Assembly: GCA_002796995.1 (NCBI GenBank)
Contig: PEKW01000006.1
Span: 248,001 to 312,000 of the forward strand
From: Rhizobium sp.
GTDB lineage: Bacteria; Pseudomonadota; Alphaproteobacteria; Rhizobiales; Rhizobiaceae
Length of the DNA stretch: 64,000 nt
Direction of reading: 5' to 3'
In this document: piece by piece, positions 54,865-63,955 of the stretch
Layout of the letters: each line of letters starts with the position of its first letter
How positions within the stretch are numbered: the first letter of the stretch is position 1
Position numbers and translations under genes: made by a program
The notes under the pieces: model-generated
What the model was told of the DNA's origin: nothing
What the model saw: only the letters and a program-made list of their open reading frames with translations
The model's database searches: none

Positions 54865-56061
54865 GTGAATACGCTGGATTTTGACAAGAAGCCGGAAGAT
54901 ACGCGCGTCGTCGTCGCCATGTCGGGCGGGGTCGACTCCTCGGTCGTGGCCGGGCTGCTGAAGCGCGAAGGCTATGACGTTCTCGGCATCACCCTGCAGC
55001 TCTACGATCACGGCGCCGCCGTCCATCGCGCCGGCTCCTGCTGCGCCGGCCAGGACATCGACGATGCGCGCCGCGTCTGCGAAACGCTCGGCATCCCCCA
55101 CTACGTGCTCGACTACGAACAGCGCTTCCGCGACACGGTGATCAACCCGTTCATGGAAAGCTATGTGGCCGGCGAGACGCCGATCCCCTGCGTCGCCTGC
55201 AACCAGACCGTCAAGTTCGCCGATCTGCTGGCGACGGCCCGCGAACTCGGCGCCGATGCGCTCGCGACCGGCCATTACATCCGCTCGAAAGCCGTTCCGC
55301 TGCCGAACGATCCGGGCCACCGCGCGCTGTTCCGCCCGATCGACAGCGAACGCGACCAGAGCTATTTCCTCTTTGCCACCACGCAGGAGCAGATCGACTA
55401 TCTGCGCTTCCCGCTCGGCGCCATGTCCAAGGCCGAAACGCGCAAGCTCGCCGAAGACATGGGCCTCGTCGTCGCCCAGAAGGCAGACAGCCAGGACATC
55501 TGCTTCGTGCCGCAGGGCAAATATGCCGATGTCATCAACAAGCTGCGCCCCGATTCGGCGCTGGCCGGCGAGATCGTCCATCTCGACGGTCGCATTCTGG
55601 GTCACCATGACGGCATCCTGCATTACACGATTGGCCAGCGGAAGGGCCTCGGCGTCGCCACCGGCGAACCGCTTTACGTCGTCTATCTCGACGCCCGCTC
55701 GCGGCGCGTCATCGTCGGTCCGCGCGAGGCGCTGGAAACCCATCGGGTCTATCTGCGCGACATCAACTGGCTGGGCGACCACGCTCTCGAAGAAACGGCC
55801 CGCGAGGGTTTTGCCTGCTTCGCCAAGGTCCGCTCGACCCGTCCGCCGGCCCCGGCCGTGCTGCACGCCGACGAGCGCGGCGTCTATGTCGACCTTGAGA
55901 TCGGCGAAGCCGGCGTCGCGCCGGGCCAGGCCTGCGTGCTCTATTCGGCGCCGGGTGCGGATGCGCGCGTCTATGGCGGCGGTTTCATCGAGCGGTCGGA
56001 GCGCGCGCCGAGCGCCGAAAGCCAGCTGAAGGCCCTTCTGGCGAGCCCCGTCGCGGCCTGA
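54865..56061 (+). CDS. mnmA: tRNA-specific 2-thiouridylase MnmA
   Basis: A 398-residue enzyme that thiolates U34 of tRNAs reading Lys, Glu and Gln codons. The PP-loop SGGVDSS (20-26) for ATP, the catalytic cysteine in [14 protein letters not shown] and the second Cys in [15 protein letters not shown] are intact, and [20 protein letters not shown] is conserved. The GTG start at 54865 matches the family opening MNTLDFDK; the upstream TTG at 54850 is less likely. It is followed by tRNA-Met on the same strand. Confidence 0.96.
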   Translation: MNTLDFDKKPEDTRVVVAMSGGVDSSVVAGLLKREGYDVLGITLQLYDHGAAVHRAGSCCAGQDIDDARRVCETLGIPHYVLDYEQRFRDTVINPFMESYVAGETPIPCVACNQTVKFADLLATARELGADALATGHYIRSKAVPLPNDPGHRALFRPIDSERDQSYFLFATTQEQIDYLRFPLGAMSKAETRKLAEDMGLVVAQKADSQDICFVPQGKYADVINKLRPDSALAGEIVHLDGRILGHHDGILHYTIGQRKGLGVATGEPLYVVYLDARSRRVIVGPREALETHRVYLRDINWLGDHALEETAREGFACFAKVRSTRPPAPAVLHADERGVYVDLEIGEAGVAPGQACVLYSAPGADARVYGGGFIERSERAPSAESQLKALLASPVAA

Positions 56062-56197
56062 AACCGGGACCGCGCCCAAGTCCACAGAAGTGCTTCGGTT
56101 TTTGCTTGTCTCGCGCTTGACACTGGCAGGATCATCGCCTTATAAGCCGCCCATCGCTTCGGACGGCTCCGCTTTTCAGCAGGCCTTCGCGATGTGT

Positions 56198-56274
56198 GGC
56201 GGGGTAGCTCAGGTGGTTAGAGCGTGGGATTCATAACCCCAAGGTCGGCGGTTCAAGTCCGCCTCCCGCTACCA
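56198..56274 (+). tRNA. tRNA-Met (CAT)
   Basis: A 77-base cloverleaf. The acceptor arm GGCGGGG pairs with TCCCGCT using G-U pairs at the ends, followed by ACCA. The D-arm is GCTCAGGTGGTTAGAGC, the anticodon CAT is at 56232-56234, and the T-arm is GGCGGTTCAAGTCCGCC. The CCA end is encoded. The sequence type fits elongator tRNA-Met of Rhizobiales; a lysidine-modified tRNA-Ile is an unlikely alternative. No integrase is adjacent. Confidence 0.95.
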
Positions 56275-56343
56275 AATCTCTCTCAAGACAAGATCTGATT
56301 GCCCTGAGCGCAGGCCGCGGCCTGCGCGCCGCAGAGTGCGCTC

Positions 56344-57675
56344 TCACGCGCCGTGATCTCCGGTTCGGAAACGGTCGAAACCTTCGGCAAACCTGTCGTC
56401 GTCGAACGGATAAAGCCAGCGGCCGAGCCGCCTGAGGGCCGGGTCCGACTGCTCGCGAAAGAACCCGATCGGGTCGCGGCGATAGGAGGCCGCGTCATCG
56501 GCATTGCCGATCCGGGCAACCAGCGGTCCGACGACCAGCGGCAGCAGATGTCGCCAACCAAGCAGGCCGAAAGCGCCGAACGGTCGCCACGGCGACGGGC
56601 GCCGACGCGTCGACAGCAGGCGCCGGCTGTCACGGGGCACACCGTCCCTCTGCCATTCGACCATCTCGGCAAGCGTGGTCTCGAAGCATCGCGGTGTGCC
56701 GGTGCGCGGATCGAAATAGCGCGGATAGAGCAGATAGACCCCGGCAAACACCGCTTCCAGGCTAAGGGAGCGGCCGCGTCGCGGGTTCGGCTGGCGATCG
56801 TCGGTCAGTCCCCAGCCGGCGTAGAAGGGCGAGCCGGACACCGTCACCCGCTTGCCCCGCATCAGCGCCTCGAAACCGGCAAGCGAAGTGATCGTGTAGA
56901 CGTGGTCGACGGCATCGAGCACGTCGGGCAAGGCCATGGGAGCAATCAGGACATGGCAGAGATCCGCCACTTCAGCCGGATCGGAGCTCGGCTTTCGCAC
57001 GCCCTTCAGCACGTCCGGATGCGGCTTGTAGAGGATCGTCGCGCCAGGATTTTCCCGCGCCGCCTGCCGCACCAGGTCGTTGTTGAGGATCGGCCGCTCG
57101 GCGCCGTAGCGGATCGAGGCATCGCTCTCGACCTGACCGACCACCAGCACCCGCGGTCCCGGCCCTCTCGGCAAATCGACCGTGCCGCGCGCCGGCAGTC
57201 CGCCGTATTTTCCGATGCGATGCGCGAGCATGGCGGCAATCCCTGCCCGCGCCCGCTCGAGCAGCGCCGGGTCGGTATCGAAGTCGTAGGTTTTCAGCAG
57301 ATCTTCCAGGTCGGACGGCCCCCGGCTGTCGAAGAACGGCCGCTGCCGGTCGATGGTCAGCGAGAACGGCGCACTCTGCCCCGCACTCCCGCCGACCGAG
57401 CGCAGGAAGCCATCCTCGACGAAATGGACCGGGATGTTCCGGCTGACGCAGAAGTCCGCCGCCGCCTGTGGCAGGTTCGGTCCCCAGACGATCACGCTCG
57501 GATTTTCGAGCGCGGCGATCCGCGCCTGCCAGACGTCAACGAACGCCTTGTCGCCGACGAAGAACGGCAGGTAGTGGAAGTCCCATTGCGGGAAATACGC
57601 CTCGAGCACCGACCGCTTCCACTCATGGATATGGAAGGCAACGACAGGCTGGCGATCGGTCGGGTTTCGCGGCAT
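56344..57675 (-). CDS. KpsC-like capsular polysaccharide glycosyltransferase
   Basis: A 443-residue protein of the Capsule_synth family. VHFVEDGFLRSVGGSAGQSA, VLVVGQVESDASIRYGAERP, ILYKPHPDVLKGVRK and YTITSLAGFEALMRGKRVTV, then GSPFYAGWGLTDDRQPN, are the KpsC/WcbA signatures for beta-Kdo transferases that start capsule linker synthesis. KpsC usually has two such domains; here there is one domain plus a C-terminal stretch with PFGAFGLLGWRHLLPLVVGP. No other capsule genes are in the window, so it is an orphan. The gene is minus strand, between tRNA-Met and a lipoprotein gene. Confidence 0.85.
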   Translation of the reverse strand: MPRNPTDRQPVVAFHIHEWKRSVLEAYFPQWDFHYLPFFVGDKAFVDVWQARIAALENPSVIVWGPNLPQAAADFCVSRNIPVHFVEDGFLRSVGGSAGQSAPFSLTIDRQRPFFDSRGPSDLEDLLKTYDFDTDPALLERARAGIAAMLAHRIGKYGGLPARGTVDLPRGPGPRVLVVGQVESDASIRYGAERPILNNDLVRQAARENPGATILYKPHPDVLKGVRKPSSDPAEVADLCHVLIAPMALPDVLDAVDHVYTITSLAGFEALMRGKRVTVSGSPFYAGWGLTDDRQPNPRRGRSLSLEAVFAGVYLLYPRYFDPRTGTPRCFETTLAEMVEWQRDGVPRDSRRLLSTRRRPSPWRPFGAFGLLGWRHLLPLVVGPLVARIGNADDAASYRRDPIGFFREQSDPALRRLGRWLYPFDDDRFAEGFDRFRTGDHGA

Positions 57676-57886
57676 GGGCCGGGCTCAATCCTCGTTGGCG
57701 GACAATCGTTCATAGCCCGCCATCGCCGGGCCGACAATCGCCGCCCGGCCATCCTTCCCACACCCCGTCCGACCCAATGCGAAGTCGGTTCGCCCGCCCG
57801 AACGGGTGGGCGACGACCGTTAAGGATCCGAAAACCTTTCGTTAAATTTTAAGTAATATCCTAGCGGGCCTGAGTGAGGATGAACG

Positions 57887-58465
57887 ATGCGTGGCGTAAT
57901 TGTCGTTGGCCTTCTGCTGGCATTGACTGCTTGTGCGAAACCGCCGAGCCAGACCAAAAATGCCTGCGCGATTTTCGAACAGCGTGACGGCCTGTTCAAC
58001 AACTGGCGGCGTGCGGCCGAGAAGACCGAGCGCGAATATGGCGTTCCGGTGCCGATCCTCATGGCGACGATCTACACCGAATCCGGCTTCCGCCATAACG
58101 CCAAGCCGCCGCGCAGGAAGCTGCTGGGCTTCATTCCGTGGAAGCGCAAGTCGAGCGCCTATGGCTATTCCCAGGCCCTCGACGGCACCTGGGATCGCTA
58201 CCAGCGCGAGACCGGCCGATGGGGCGCGCGGCGCACCGACTTCTCCGACGCCATGCAGTTCATCGGCTGGTACCACCGCGAGACGGCAGCGAAGACCGGC
58301 ATCCCGCTCAACGATCCCTACAAGCTCTATCTCGCCTATCATTCCGGCCATGCCGGTTATGTGCGCGGCAGCTGGCGCAACAATTCCGAGGCGCTGAACG
58401 GCGCCAAGCGCTTCACCGACATCACCTATACCTATGCCCGGCAGCTGAAGACCTGCCCGAACTGA
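57887..58465 (+). CDS. Lytic transglycosylase-like lipoprotein (SLT domain)
   Basis: A 192-residue lipoprotein. The signal peptide ends in the lipobox LTAC (Cys16), followed by a goose-type lysozyme/SLT fold: PVPILMATIYTESGFRHNAK carries the presumed catalytic Glu65, and SSAYGYSQALDGTWDRYQRE and LYLAYHSGHAGYVRGSWR complete the domain. It would cleave peptidoglycan from the outer or inner membrane face. The domain is reminiscent of the rhizobial transglycosylase-like SLT lipoproteins, so enzymatic activity is expected but not shown. It has a terminator downstream. Confidence 0.9.
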   Translation: MRGVIVVGLLLALTACAKPPSQTKNACAIFEQRDGLFNNWRRAAEKTEREYGVPVPILMATIYTESGFRHNAKPPRRKLLGFIPWKRKSSAYGYSQALDGTWDRYQRETGRWGARRTDFSDAMQFIGWYHRETAAKTGIPLNDPYKLYLAYHSGHAGYVRGSWRNNSEALNGAKRFTDITYTYARQLKTCPN

Positions 58466-58490
58466 GCATCCACCGCCGGCAGAAACGAAA

Positions 58491-58516
58491 AGGCCCGCGT
58501 GAAGCGGGCCTTTTTG
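58491..58516. terminator. Bidirectional rho-independent terminator
   Basis: Perfect 8-bp stem AGGCCCGC/GCGGGCCT (58491-58498, 58504-58511) with a 5-base loop, T-run TTTTTG on the plus strand and AAAA upstream for the minus strand. It lies between the lipoprotein gene and the Tim44-domain gene. Confidence 0.9.
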
Positions 58517-58534
58517 TCTATCGCAAAGGGGGCG

Positions 58535-59530
58535 TTATTCCGGATCGCCGACGGCCTGGATGGCGGAAATCTGCCAGTCCGTGCCGGGGCGCCGAACGAA
58601 GGTCCAAATCTCGGTCGATTCCGAGACATTGTCCGGATCGCCGCTGACCACCTTGCCGCTGGCGCGCTCGCGCAGCACGTCGATGCTCTCGTAGCGCATG
58701 GCGACGGTCGCATAATCGACATTGCCCTCCCGCCAGCTCTCGGACACGTCGCCCTGGACCAGGTGCACGTCGCGCACCTCGTTCTTGAGGCCCTTGGTGG
58801 CGTTGTCGCTCAGTTCCTCGGCGAGATAGGACATGGCCTCGGGCGTAGTGATGCGGCGCAGGCTCGCATAGTCCTCAGCAGCATAAGCCGCCTGCATTTC
58901 CTGCAACAACCGCTCGAAACGCTCGAGATCCTGCTGACCGATGCCGATCTCGTCGGCAGAGGCCGACGGACCGCGCGTCGCAGCCGGGGCGGACGAGCCG
59001 CCGAGATTGATGCCGCCCATGCGCGGGATCTGGAAGCCGGGACCCGTCGCAGCATTGCTGCGGGCCGAAGGACCGGCGCCAGCGCCCGAATAGGCGGTCT
59101 GGCGATTGCCGAACATGCGCATGGCGAAGCGGACGAGGAAGAAGATCAGCACACCCTGCAGCAAAAGCCCGAGGAAGCCGAAGCCGCCGCCGAAGCCCGA
59201 GCCCATCAGCATGCCGAACAGGCCGCCCATCAGCAGGCCGCCCATCAGACCGCCGGCTAGGCCACCGAACAGGCCGCCGGGGCGTCCTGCCTGGGTCTGG
59301 GCGTTCGGCGCGGTGGCCGGGCGCGTGGTCTGGCCCTGCGGCGTCATGGTGCGCTCGATCGGGGCTGCCGGAGCAGGAGCCGTGCGGGTGGCGGCGGGCG
59401 CCTGGAAGGTGCGCGTGCCGCGGCTGCCGAAACCACCGCTCGCGCGGCGTGCTTCGGCAAAGTCGGCCAGAGTCAGCATGGTTGCCAGGCCGATCGCCAG
59501 AATTCCAAAAAACTTGCCGTAGCGCCGCAT
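58535..59530 (-). CDS. Tim44-like domain membrane protein
   Basis: A 331-residue protein. A signal or anchor sequence (FGILAIGLATMLTLADFAEA) is followed by a Pro/Thr linker, a Gly-rich hydrophobic region with two predicted helices (LFGGLAGGLMGGLLMGGLFG, then GFLGLLLQGVLIFFLVRFAM), and a C-terminal Tim44 domain of about 110 residues (FERLLQEMQAAYAAEDYASL, then DWQISAIQAVGD). Bacterial Tim44-like proteins of this layout are widespread in alphaproteobacteria with unknown role. The ATG at 59530 has GAGGAG 6 bases upstream. Confidence 0.88.
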   Translation of the reverse strand: MRRYGKFFGILAIGLATMLTLADFAEARRASGGFGSRGTRTFQAPAATRTAPAPAAPIERTMTPQGQTTRPATAPNAQTQAGRPGGLFGGLAGGLMGGLLMGGLFGMLMGSGFGGGFGFLGLLLQGVLIFFLVRFAMRMFGNRQTAYSGAGAGPSARSNAATGPGFQIPRMGGINLGGSSAPAATRGPSASADEIGIGQQDLERFERLLQEMQAAYAAEDYASLRRITTPEAMSYLAEELSDNATKGLKNEVRDVHLVQGDVSESWREGNVDYATVAMRYESIDVLRERASGKVVSGDPDNVSESTEIWTFVRRPGTDWQISAIQAVGDPE

Positions 59531-59655
59531 TTCATCTCCTCGTTTTAATGCCTGGGCGGATTTCAACATCCGTTGCGCCTTCATATGGCGTTCCCTCGCG
59601 GAGAATTGAAGCCTTGGCTGCCTATTTTTCGATCACGATCGCGCCATCGGCCCGA

Positions 59656-59769
59656 TCAGGCCCCAAGCGCCAGCTTGATCGCGTAGGCGACGACCCCGAC
59701 CGCAAGCACGCCGGCAAACCACAGACCGACGAACCAGCCGAGGCGTTTGATGAGGGAAGCCTGCGCCAT
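59656..59769 (-). CDS. CydX/DUF2474-type small subunit of bd oxidase
   Basis: A 37-residue membrane peptide, MAQASLIKRLGWFVGLWFAG followed by a second half of one hydrophobic helix (VLAVGVVAYAIKLALGA). It is too short for standard gene callers. Its ATG overlaps the cydB stop as TGATG, so translation is coupled. It matches the DUF2474 small subunit that accompanies CioAB-type oxidases and corresponds in position to CydX of E. coli. Confidence 0.88.
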   Translation of the reverse strand: MAQASLIKRLGWFVGLWFAGVLAVGVVAYAIKLALGA

Positions 59770-60773
59770 CAGTGGTAGCCCTCCTCCGGGTCGACCTTGC
59801 CGCGGAATACCCAATAGGCATAGGCCGTATAGGCCAGGATGATCGGCACCAGCACCGCCGCTCCGACCAGCAGGAAGGCAAGGCTCGACTGCGGCGCCGC
59901 CGCGTCCCAGATGGTGAGCGAGGTCGGCACGATATAGGGGTAGAAGCTGATGCCGATGCCCGCATAGCCGAGCACGAACAGCCCGAGTGCGGCGACGAAG
60001 GGCTGGGCATCCTTGCCTGCGCGCAGGCCGTTGAGGATCAGGTAGAGGCAGCCGAGCACCAGCAGCGGCACGACGAAGGAGAAGACCGCCGTCGGATAGC
60101 CGAACCAGCGCTCGAGATAGAGCGGTTCGAGCCAGGGCGTCCACAGGCTGAAAACGCCCATTGCCGCGACGGTTGCCAGCGCCGCGCCATAGGCAAGGCG
60201 CCGCGCCTTTTCCGCCAGCGGGCCGCGCGTCTTCATCACCAGCCAGGTAGCGCCGAGCAGCGCATAGCCCAGCACCAGCGCCACGCCGGTCGCGATCGAG
60301 AACGGCGTGAACCAGTCCCACCAGCCGCCGGCATAGGCGCGGTCGACGACCGGAATCCCCTGGACGAGGGCGCCAAGCGCCACCCCCTGCGCGAAGGCCG
60401 CGATCGTCGAGCCGCCGGCAAAGGCATAATTCCAGAGATGCTCCGCCCGTTTCGTGCGCCAGCGGTATTCGAAGGCGACTCCCCGGAAGACCAGCCCAAG
60501 CAGCATGGCGATCAGGGGCGCATAGAGCGCCGGCAGGATGGTCGCATAGGCGAGCGGAAAGACTGCCATCAGCCCTCCCCCGCCGAGCACCAGCCAGGTC
60601 TCGTTGCCGTCCCAGACCGGGGCGACCGAATTCATCATCTGGTCGCGGTCCGCCTTTTCGGGAAAGAGCGGAAAGAGAATGCCGACCCCGAGGTCGAACC
60701 CGTCGAGGATGACATAGGCGAGAACGGCAAAGGCGATGAGGGCCGCCCAGATGAATGCGAGATCAAAGGCCAT
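59769..60773 (-). CDS. cydB: Cytochrome bd oxidase subunit II (CydB/CioB)
   Basis: A 334-residue polytopic subunit. It begins MAFDLAFIWAALIAFAVLAY and contains ILDGFDLGVGILFPLF, NSVAPVWDGNETWLVLGGGG and GVAFEYRWRTKRAEHLWNYA, hallmarks of CydB/CioB. It stabilises the haem-bearing subunit I and helps form the oxygen channel. Its start overlaps the cydA end by 11 bases and its stop overlaps the small subunit. Confidence 0.96.
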   Translation of the reverse strand: MAFDLAFIWAALIAFAVLAYVILDGFDLGVGILFPLFPEKADRDQMMNSVAPVWDGNETWLVLGGGGLMAVFPLAYATILPALYAPLIAMLLGLVFRGVAFEYRWRTKRAEHLWNYAFAGGSTIAAFAQGVALGALVQGIPVVDRAYAGGWWDWFTPFSIATGVALVLGYALLGATWLVMKTRGPLAEKARRLAYGAALATVAAMGVFSLWTPWLEPLYLERWFGYPTAVFSFVVPLLVLGCLYLILNGLRAGKDAQPFVAALGLFVLGYAGIGISFYPYIVPTSLTIWDAAAPQSSLAFLLVGAAVLVPIILAYTAYAYWVFRGKVDPEEGYH

Positions 60774-62169
60774 GCTTGCCTCCCTCGGTTTGCGCCGCCG
60801 GCGTAATGCCGGACGTGCGGATCGGTCCGTCGTCGAGATCCGGCATCGGATCGCGCGGCAGGCGCGCCATCAGCCTGAGGATGTAGAAGGTCCCCGCCCC
60901 GAAGACGAGGAAGTAGACGATGATGAAGGCGATCAGCGAGGCCGCGACGGCGGGAGCGGCGATCGGCGAAAGGGAATCGGCGGTCAGCAGATGGCCGTAG
61001 ATCGTATAGGGCTGCCGCCCGACCTCCGTGGTGATCCACCCGGCCAGCACCGCCACGAATCCGGCAGGCGCCATGGCGAGCGCCACGCGATGCAGCAGCC
61101 GGTTTTCGAAGAGGGTGCCACGCCAGCGACACCAGAGGCTGAACAGGCCCACGCCCAGCATGGCAAAGCCCAGCGCCACCATGACCCGGAACGACCAGAA
61201 CACGACGACCACCGGCGGCTCCTTGTCGTCGTCGATCGTATCGAGGCCGGCCAGCGGCGCGTTGAGATCGTGCTTGAGGATGAGGCTGGAGAGCTTGGGG
61301 ATCTGCACGGCATAGTCGATCCGCTTCTCCGCCTGGTTCGGCAGGCCGAAGAGGATGAGCGGCGCGCCATCCGGGTGACTGTCGAAATGCCCTTCCATCG
61401 CCATCACCTTGGCCGGCTGGTGCTCAAGCGTGTTTAGGCCATGAGCATCGCCGACGAGGATCTGGATCGGTGCGACGATCGCCGCCATCCACATGGCCAT
61501 GGAAAACATCGTACCGGCCCGGTCGGGCGAGGTGCGGCGCAGCAGATGGTAGGCGCCGACGCCGCCGACGACGAAGGCGGTCGTCAGATAGGCGGCGATC
61601 ACCATATGCGTCAGCCGATAGGGGAAGGATGGGTTGAAGACGATTGCCCACCAGTCGACCGGCACGAACTGGCCGACATCGTTGATGGCAAAACCGGCCG
61701 GCGTCTGCATCCACGAATTGACCGAGAGGATCCAAGTGGCCGAGATCAGCGTGCCGAGCGCCACCATCAGCGTCGCCAGGTAGTGCAGGCCGGGGCCGAC
61801 GCGATTGCGGCCGAACAGCATGACGCCCAGGAAGCCGGCCTCGAGGAAGAAGGCCGTCAAAACCTCATAGCCCATCAGCGGCCCGATGACCGGCCCTGCC
61901 TTGTCGGAGAAGACACTCCAATTGGTGCCGAACTGGTAGGACATGACGATGCCGGAGACCACGCCCATGCCGAAGGCGACGGCAAAGATCGTCTTCCAGA
62001 AGTCGAACAGCTCCAGATAGACCTTGTCCTTCTTCCACAGCCAGAGGCCCTCCAGCACCGCCAGGTAGCTGGCGAGACCGATGGAAAAGGCCGGGAAGAT
62101 GATATGAAAGGACACGGTAAAGGCAAACTGCAGCCGTGCCAGCAATTGCGCGTCGAATATCTCGAACAT
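60763..62169 (-). CDS. cydA: Cytochrome bd-type ubiquinol oxidase subunit I (CioA type)
   Basis: A 468-residue haem-bearing subunit that oxidises ubiquinol and reduces oxygen. It opens with EIFDAQLLARLQFAFTVSFH, where the early His is a haem ligand. GRQPYTIYGHLLTADSLSP is the CIO-type version of the quinol-site segment, with Tyr where E. coli CydA has Trp, and the Q-loop is short, so this is a cyanide-insensitive-type oxidase. About nine membrane segments are visible. The start at 62169 is the conserved MFEIFDAQ. It heads the operon cydA-cydB-small subunit, likely used under low oxygen. Confidence 0.95.
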   Translation of the reverse strand: MFEIFDAQLLARLQFAFTVSFHIIFPAFSIGLASYLAVLEGLWLWKKDKVYLELFDFWKTIFAVAFGMGVVSGIVMSYQFGTNWSVFSDKAGPVIGPLMGYEVLTAFFLEAGFLGVMLFGRNRVGPGLHYLATLMVALGTLISATWILSVNSWMQTPAGFAINDVGQFVPVDWWAIVFNPSFPYRLTHMVIAAYLTTAFVVGGVGAYHLLRRTSPDRAGTMFSMAMWMAAIVAPIQILVGDAHGLNTLEHQPAKVMAMEGHFDSHPDGAPLILFGLPNQAEKRIDYAVQIPKLSSLILKHDLNAPLAGLDTIDDDKEPPVVVVFWSFRVMVALGFAMLGVGLFSLWCRWRGTLFENRLLHRVALAMAPAGFVAVLAGWITTEVGRQPYTIYGHLLTADSLSPIAAPAVAASLIAFIIVYFLVFGAGTFYILRLMARLPRDPMPDLDDGPIRTSGITPAAQTEGGKHGL

Positions 62170-62301
62170 CGTCCTACCGCTCTCGTTGCCGTCTTGATTG
62201 AAGGTCTCAGACAGCAAATAGGCTTTGTTCCCTTGCGATCAATGCGACAAGCCGCCCTGCGTCAACTTGACTTCCATCAAAACAGACCCGCCCGAAGGAC
62301 G

Positions 62302-62332
62302 AAAAAAGGCGCGGACGTTGCCGCCCGCGCCT
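62302..62332 (-). terminator. Rho-independent terminator of serA
   Basis: GC-rich hairpin (AGGCGCGG.../CCGCGCCT region, 62307-62332). On the minus strand it is followed by TTTTTTCG. It sits 28 bases after the serA stop codon. Confidence 0.85.
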
Positions 62333-62359
62333 CTCGTCTGTCCTGGGAGGACTTCAAGT

Positions 62360-63955
62360 TCAGTCGACGTTGAAGCTCAACGGCTTCGCCTGGCGGATCG
62401 CCGAATGGGCGATCAGCTTGTCGAGCACGTCCTGCTTGATCGGTTCATCGACATAGAGCAGCGCAATCGCATCGCCGCCCTGCTTGTCACGGCCGAGCTG
62501 GAAGTTGGCGATATTGACGCCGCCTTCGCCGAGCGTGGTGCCCATGAAGCCGATCATGCCGGGCACGTCGGTGTTCGAGATGTAGATCATGTTGGCGCCG
62601 ACATCGGCGTCCATGTTGATGCCCTTGATCTGGATGAAGCGCGGCTTGCCGTCCGAGAACACCGTGCCGGCGATCGAGCGGGTCTGGTTCTCCGTCGTCA
62701 CCGTCAGCTTGATGTAGCCGTCATAGACGCCGGTCTTGTCACGCTTGACCTCGGAGAGCACGATGCCCTTTTCCTTGATCATGATCGGCGCCGAAACCAT
62801 GTTGACGTCGGAGACCTGGCTGCGGATCAGGCCGGCCAGCAGCGCCGAGGTCAGCGCCTTGGTATTCATCTGCGCGGTCTGGCCGTCGTAGAGGATCTCG
62901 ATCTCCTTGATCGCGCTTTCCGTGACCTGGCCGACGAAGGCGCCGAGCACGTCGGCAAGCTTGATGAAGGGCTTGAGGATCGGGGCTTCTTCCGCCGTGA
63001 TCGACGGCATGTTGATGGCGTTGGAGACGGCACCCTTGATCAGATAGTCCGACATCTGTTCGGCGACCTGGAGCGCGACGTTTTCCTGAGCTTCCGTGGT
63101 GGACGCGCCGAGATGCGGGGTGCAGACCACGTTCGGCAGGCCGAACAGCGGGCTTTCGGTCGCGGGTTCGACCTCGAACACGTCAAAGCCGGCGCCGGCG
63201 ACGTGGCCCGACTTGATGGCTTCGGCAAGGGCTGCCTCGTCGACCAGGCCGCCGCGGGCGCAGTTGATGATGCGCACGCCAGGCTTGGTCTTGGCGAGCG
63301 CTTCCTTGCCCAGGATGCCGCGGGTCTTGTCGGTCATCGGCACGTGCAGGGTGATGAAGTCGGCCTTGGCGAGAAGCTCGTCGAGCTCGACCTTGGTGAC
63401 GCCCATCTCCTCGGCGCGTTCCTTCGACAGGAAGGGATCGTAGGCCAGCACATGCATCTTGAGGCCAAGGGCACGCGAGCAGACGATCGAGCCGATATTG
63501 CCGGCCCCGATGACACCGAGCGTCTTGCCGGTGATCTCGACGCCCATGAACTTCGACTTCTCCCATTTGCCGGCCTGGGTCGAGGCGTCGGCGGCGGGCA
63601 GTTGGCGGGCGACGGCGAACATCAGGGCGATGGCGTGCTCGGCGGTGGTAATCGAGTTGCCGAATGGCGTGTTCATGACGATGATACCGCGGCGCGAGGC
63701 GGCCGGGATGTCGACATTGTCGACGCCGATGCCGGCGCGGCCGATGACCTTCAGATTGGTCGCGGCGGCGATCAGCTTTTCCGTCGCCTTGGTGGCGGAG
63801 CGGATGGCGAGACCGTCGTAATTGCCGATGATCTCGGCGAGCTTTTCCTTGTCCTTGCCGAGCTTCGGCTGGAAATCGACTTCGACGCCGCGGTCACGGA
63901 AGATCTGGACGGCGGTTTCCGACAGTTCGTCGGATACGAGAACGCGAGGTGCCAT
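62360..63955 (-). CDS. serA: D-3-phosphoglycerate dehydrogenase SerA
   Basis: A 531-residue enzyme that catalyses the first step of serine synthesis, oxidising 3-phosphoglycerate with NAD. The Rossmann segment TLGVIGAGNIGSIVCSRALG, substrate-site NCARGGLVDEAALAEAIKSG and catalytic His in TPHLGASTTEAQENVALQVA are intact. Length and the C-terminal ACT domain (IYISNTDVPGMIGFMGTTLG) with an intervening ASB domain mark the long, type 1 form. AAGGAGG lies 6-12 bases before the start. The gene is complete and monocistronic in view. Confidence 0.97.
   Translation of the reverse strand: MAPRVLVSDELSETAVQIFRDRGVEVDFQPKLGKDKEKLAEIIGNYDGLAIRSATKATEKLIAAATNLKVIGRAGIGVDNVDIPAASRRGIIVMNTPFGNSITTAEHAIALMFAVARQLPAADASTQAGKWEKSKFMGVEITGKTLGVIGAGNIGSIVCSRALGLKMHVLAYDPFLSKERAEEMGVTKVELDELLAKADFITLHVPMTDKTRGILGKEALAKTKPGVRIINCARGGLVDEAALAEAIKSGHVAGAGFDVFEVEPATESPLFGLPNVVCTPHLGASTTEAQENVALQVAEQMSDYLIKGAVSNAINMPSITAEEAPILKPFIKLADVLGAFVGQVTESAIKEIEILYDGQTAQMNTKALTSALLAGLIRSQVSDVNMVSAPIMIKEKGIVLSEVKRDKTGVYDGYIKLTVTTENQTRSIAGTVFSDGKPRFIQIKGINMDADVGANMIYISNTDVPGMIGFMGTTLGEGGVNIANFQLGRDKQGGDAIALLYVDEPIKQDVLDKLIAHSAIRQAKPLSFNVD

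Noticed and set aside
56198-56274. tRNA-Met as an attachment site of an integrated element
   Set aside because: No integrase, no duplicated tRNA 3' end within view and ordinary composition on both sides.
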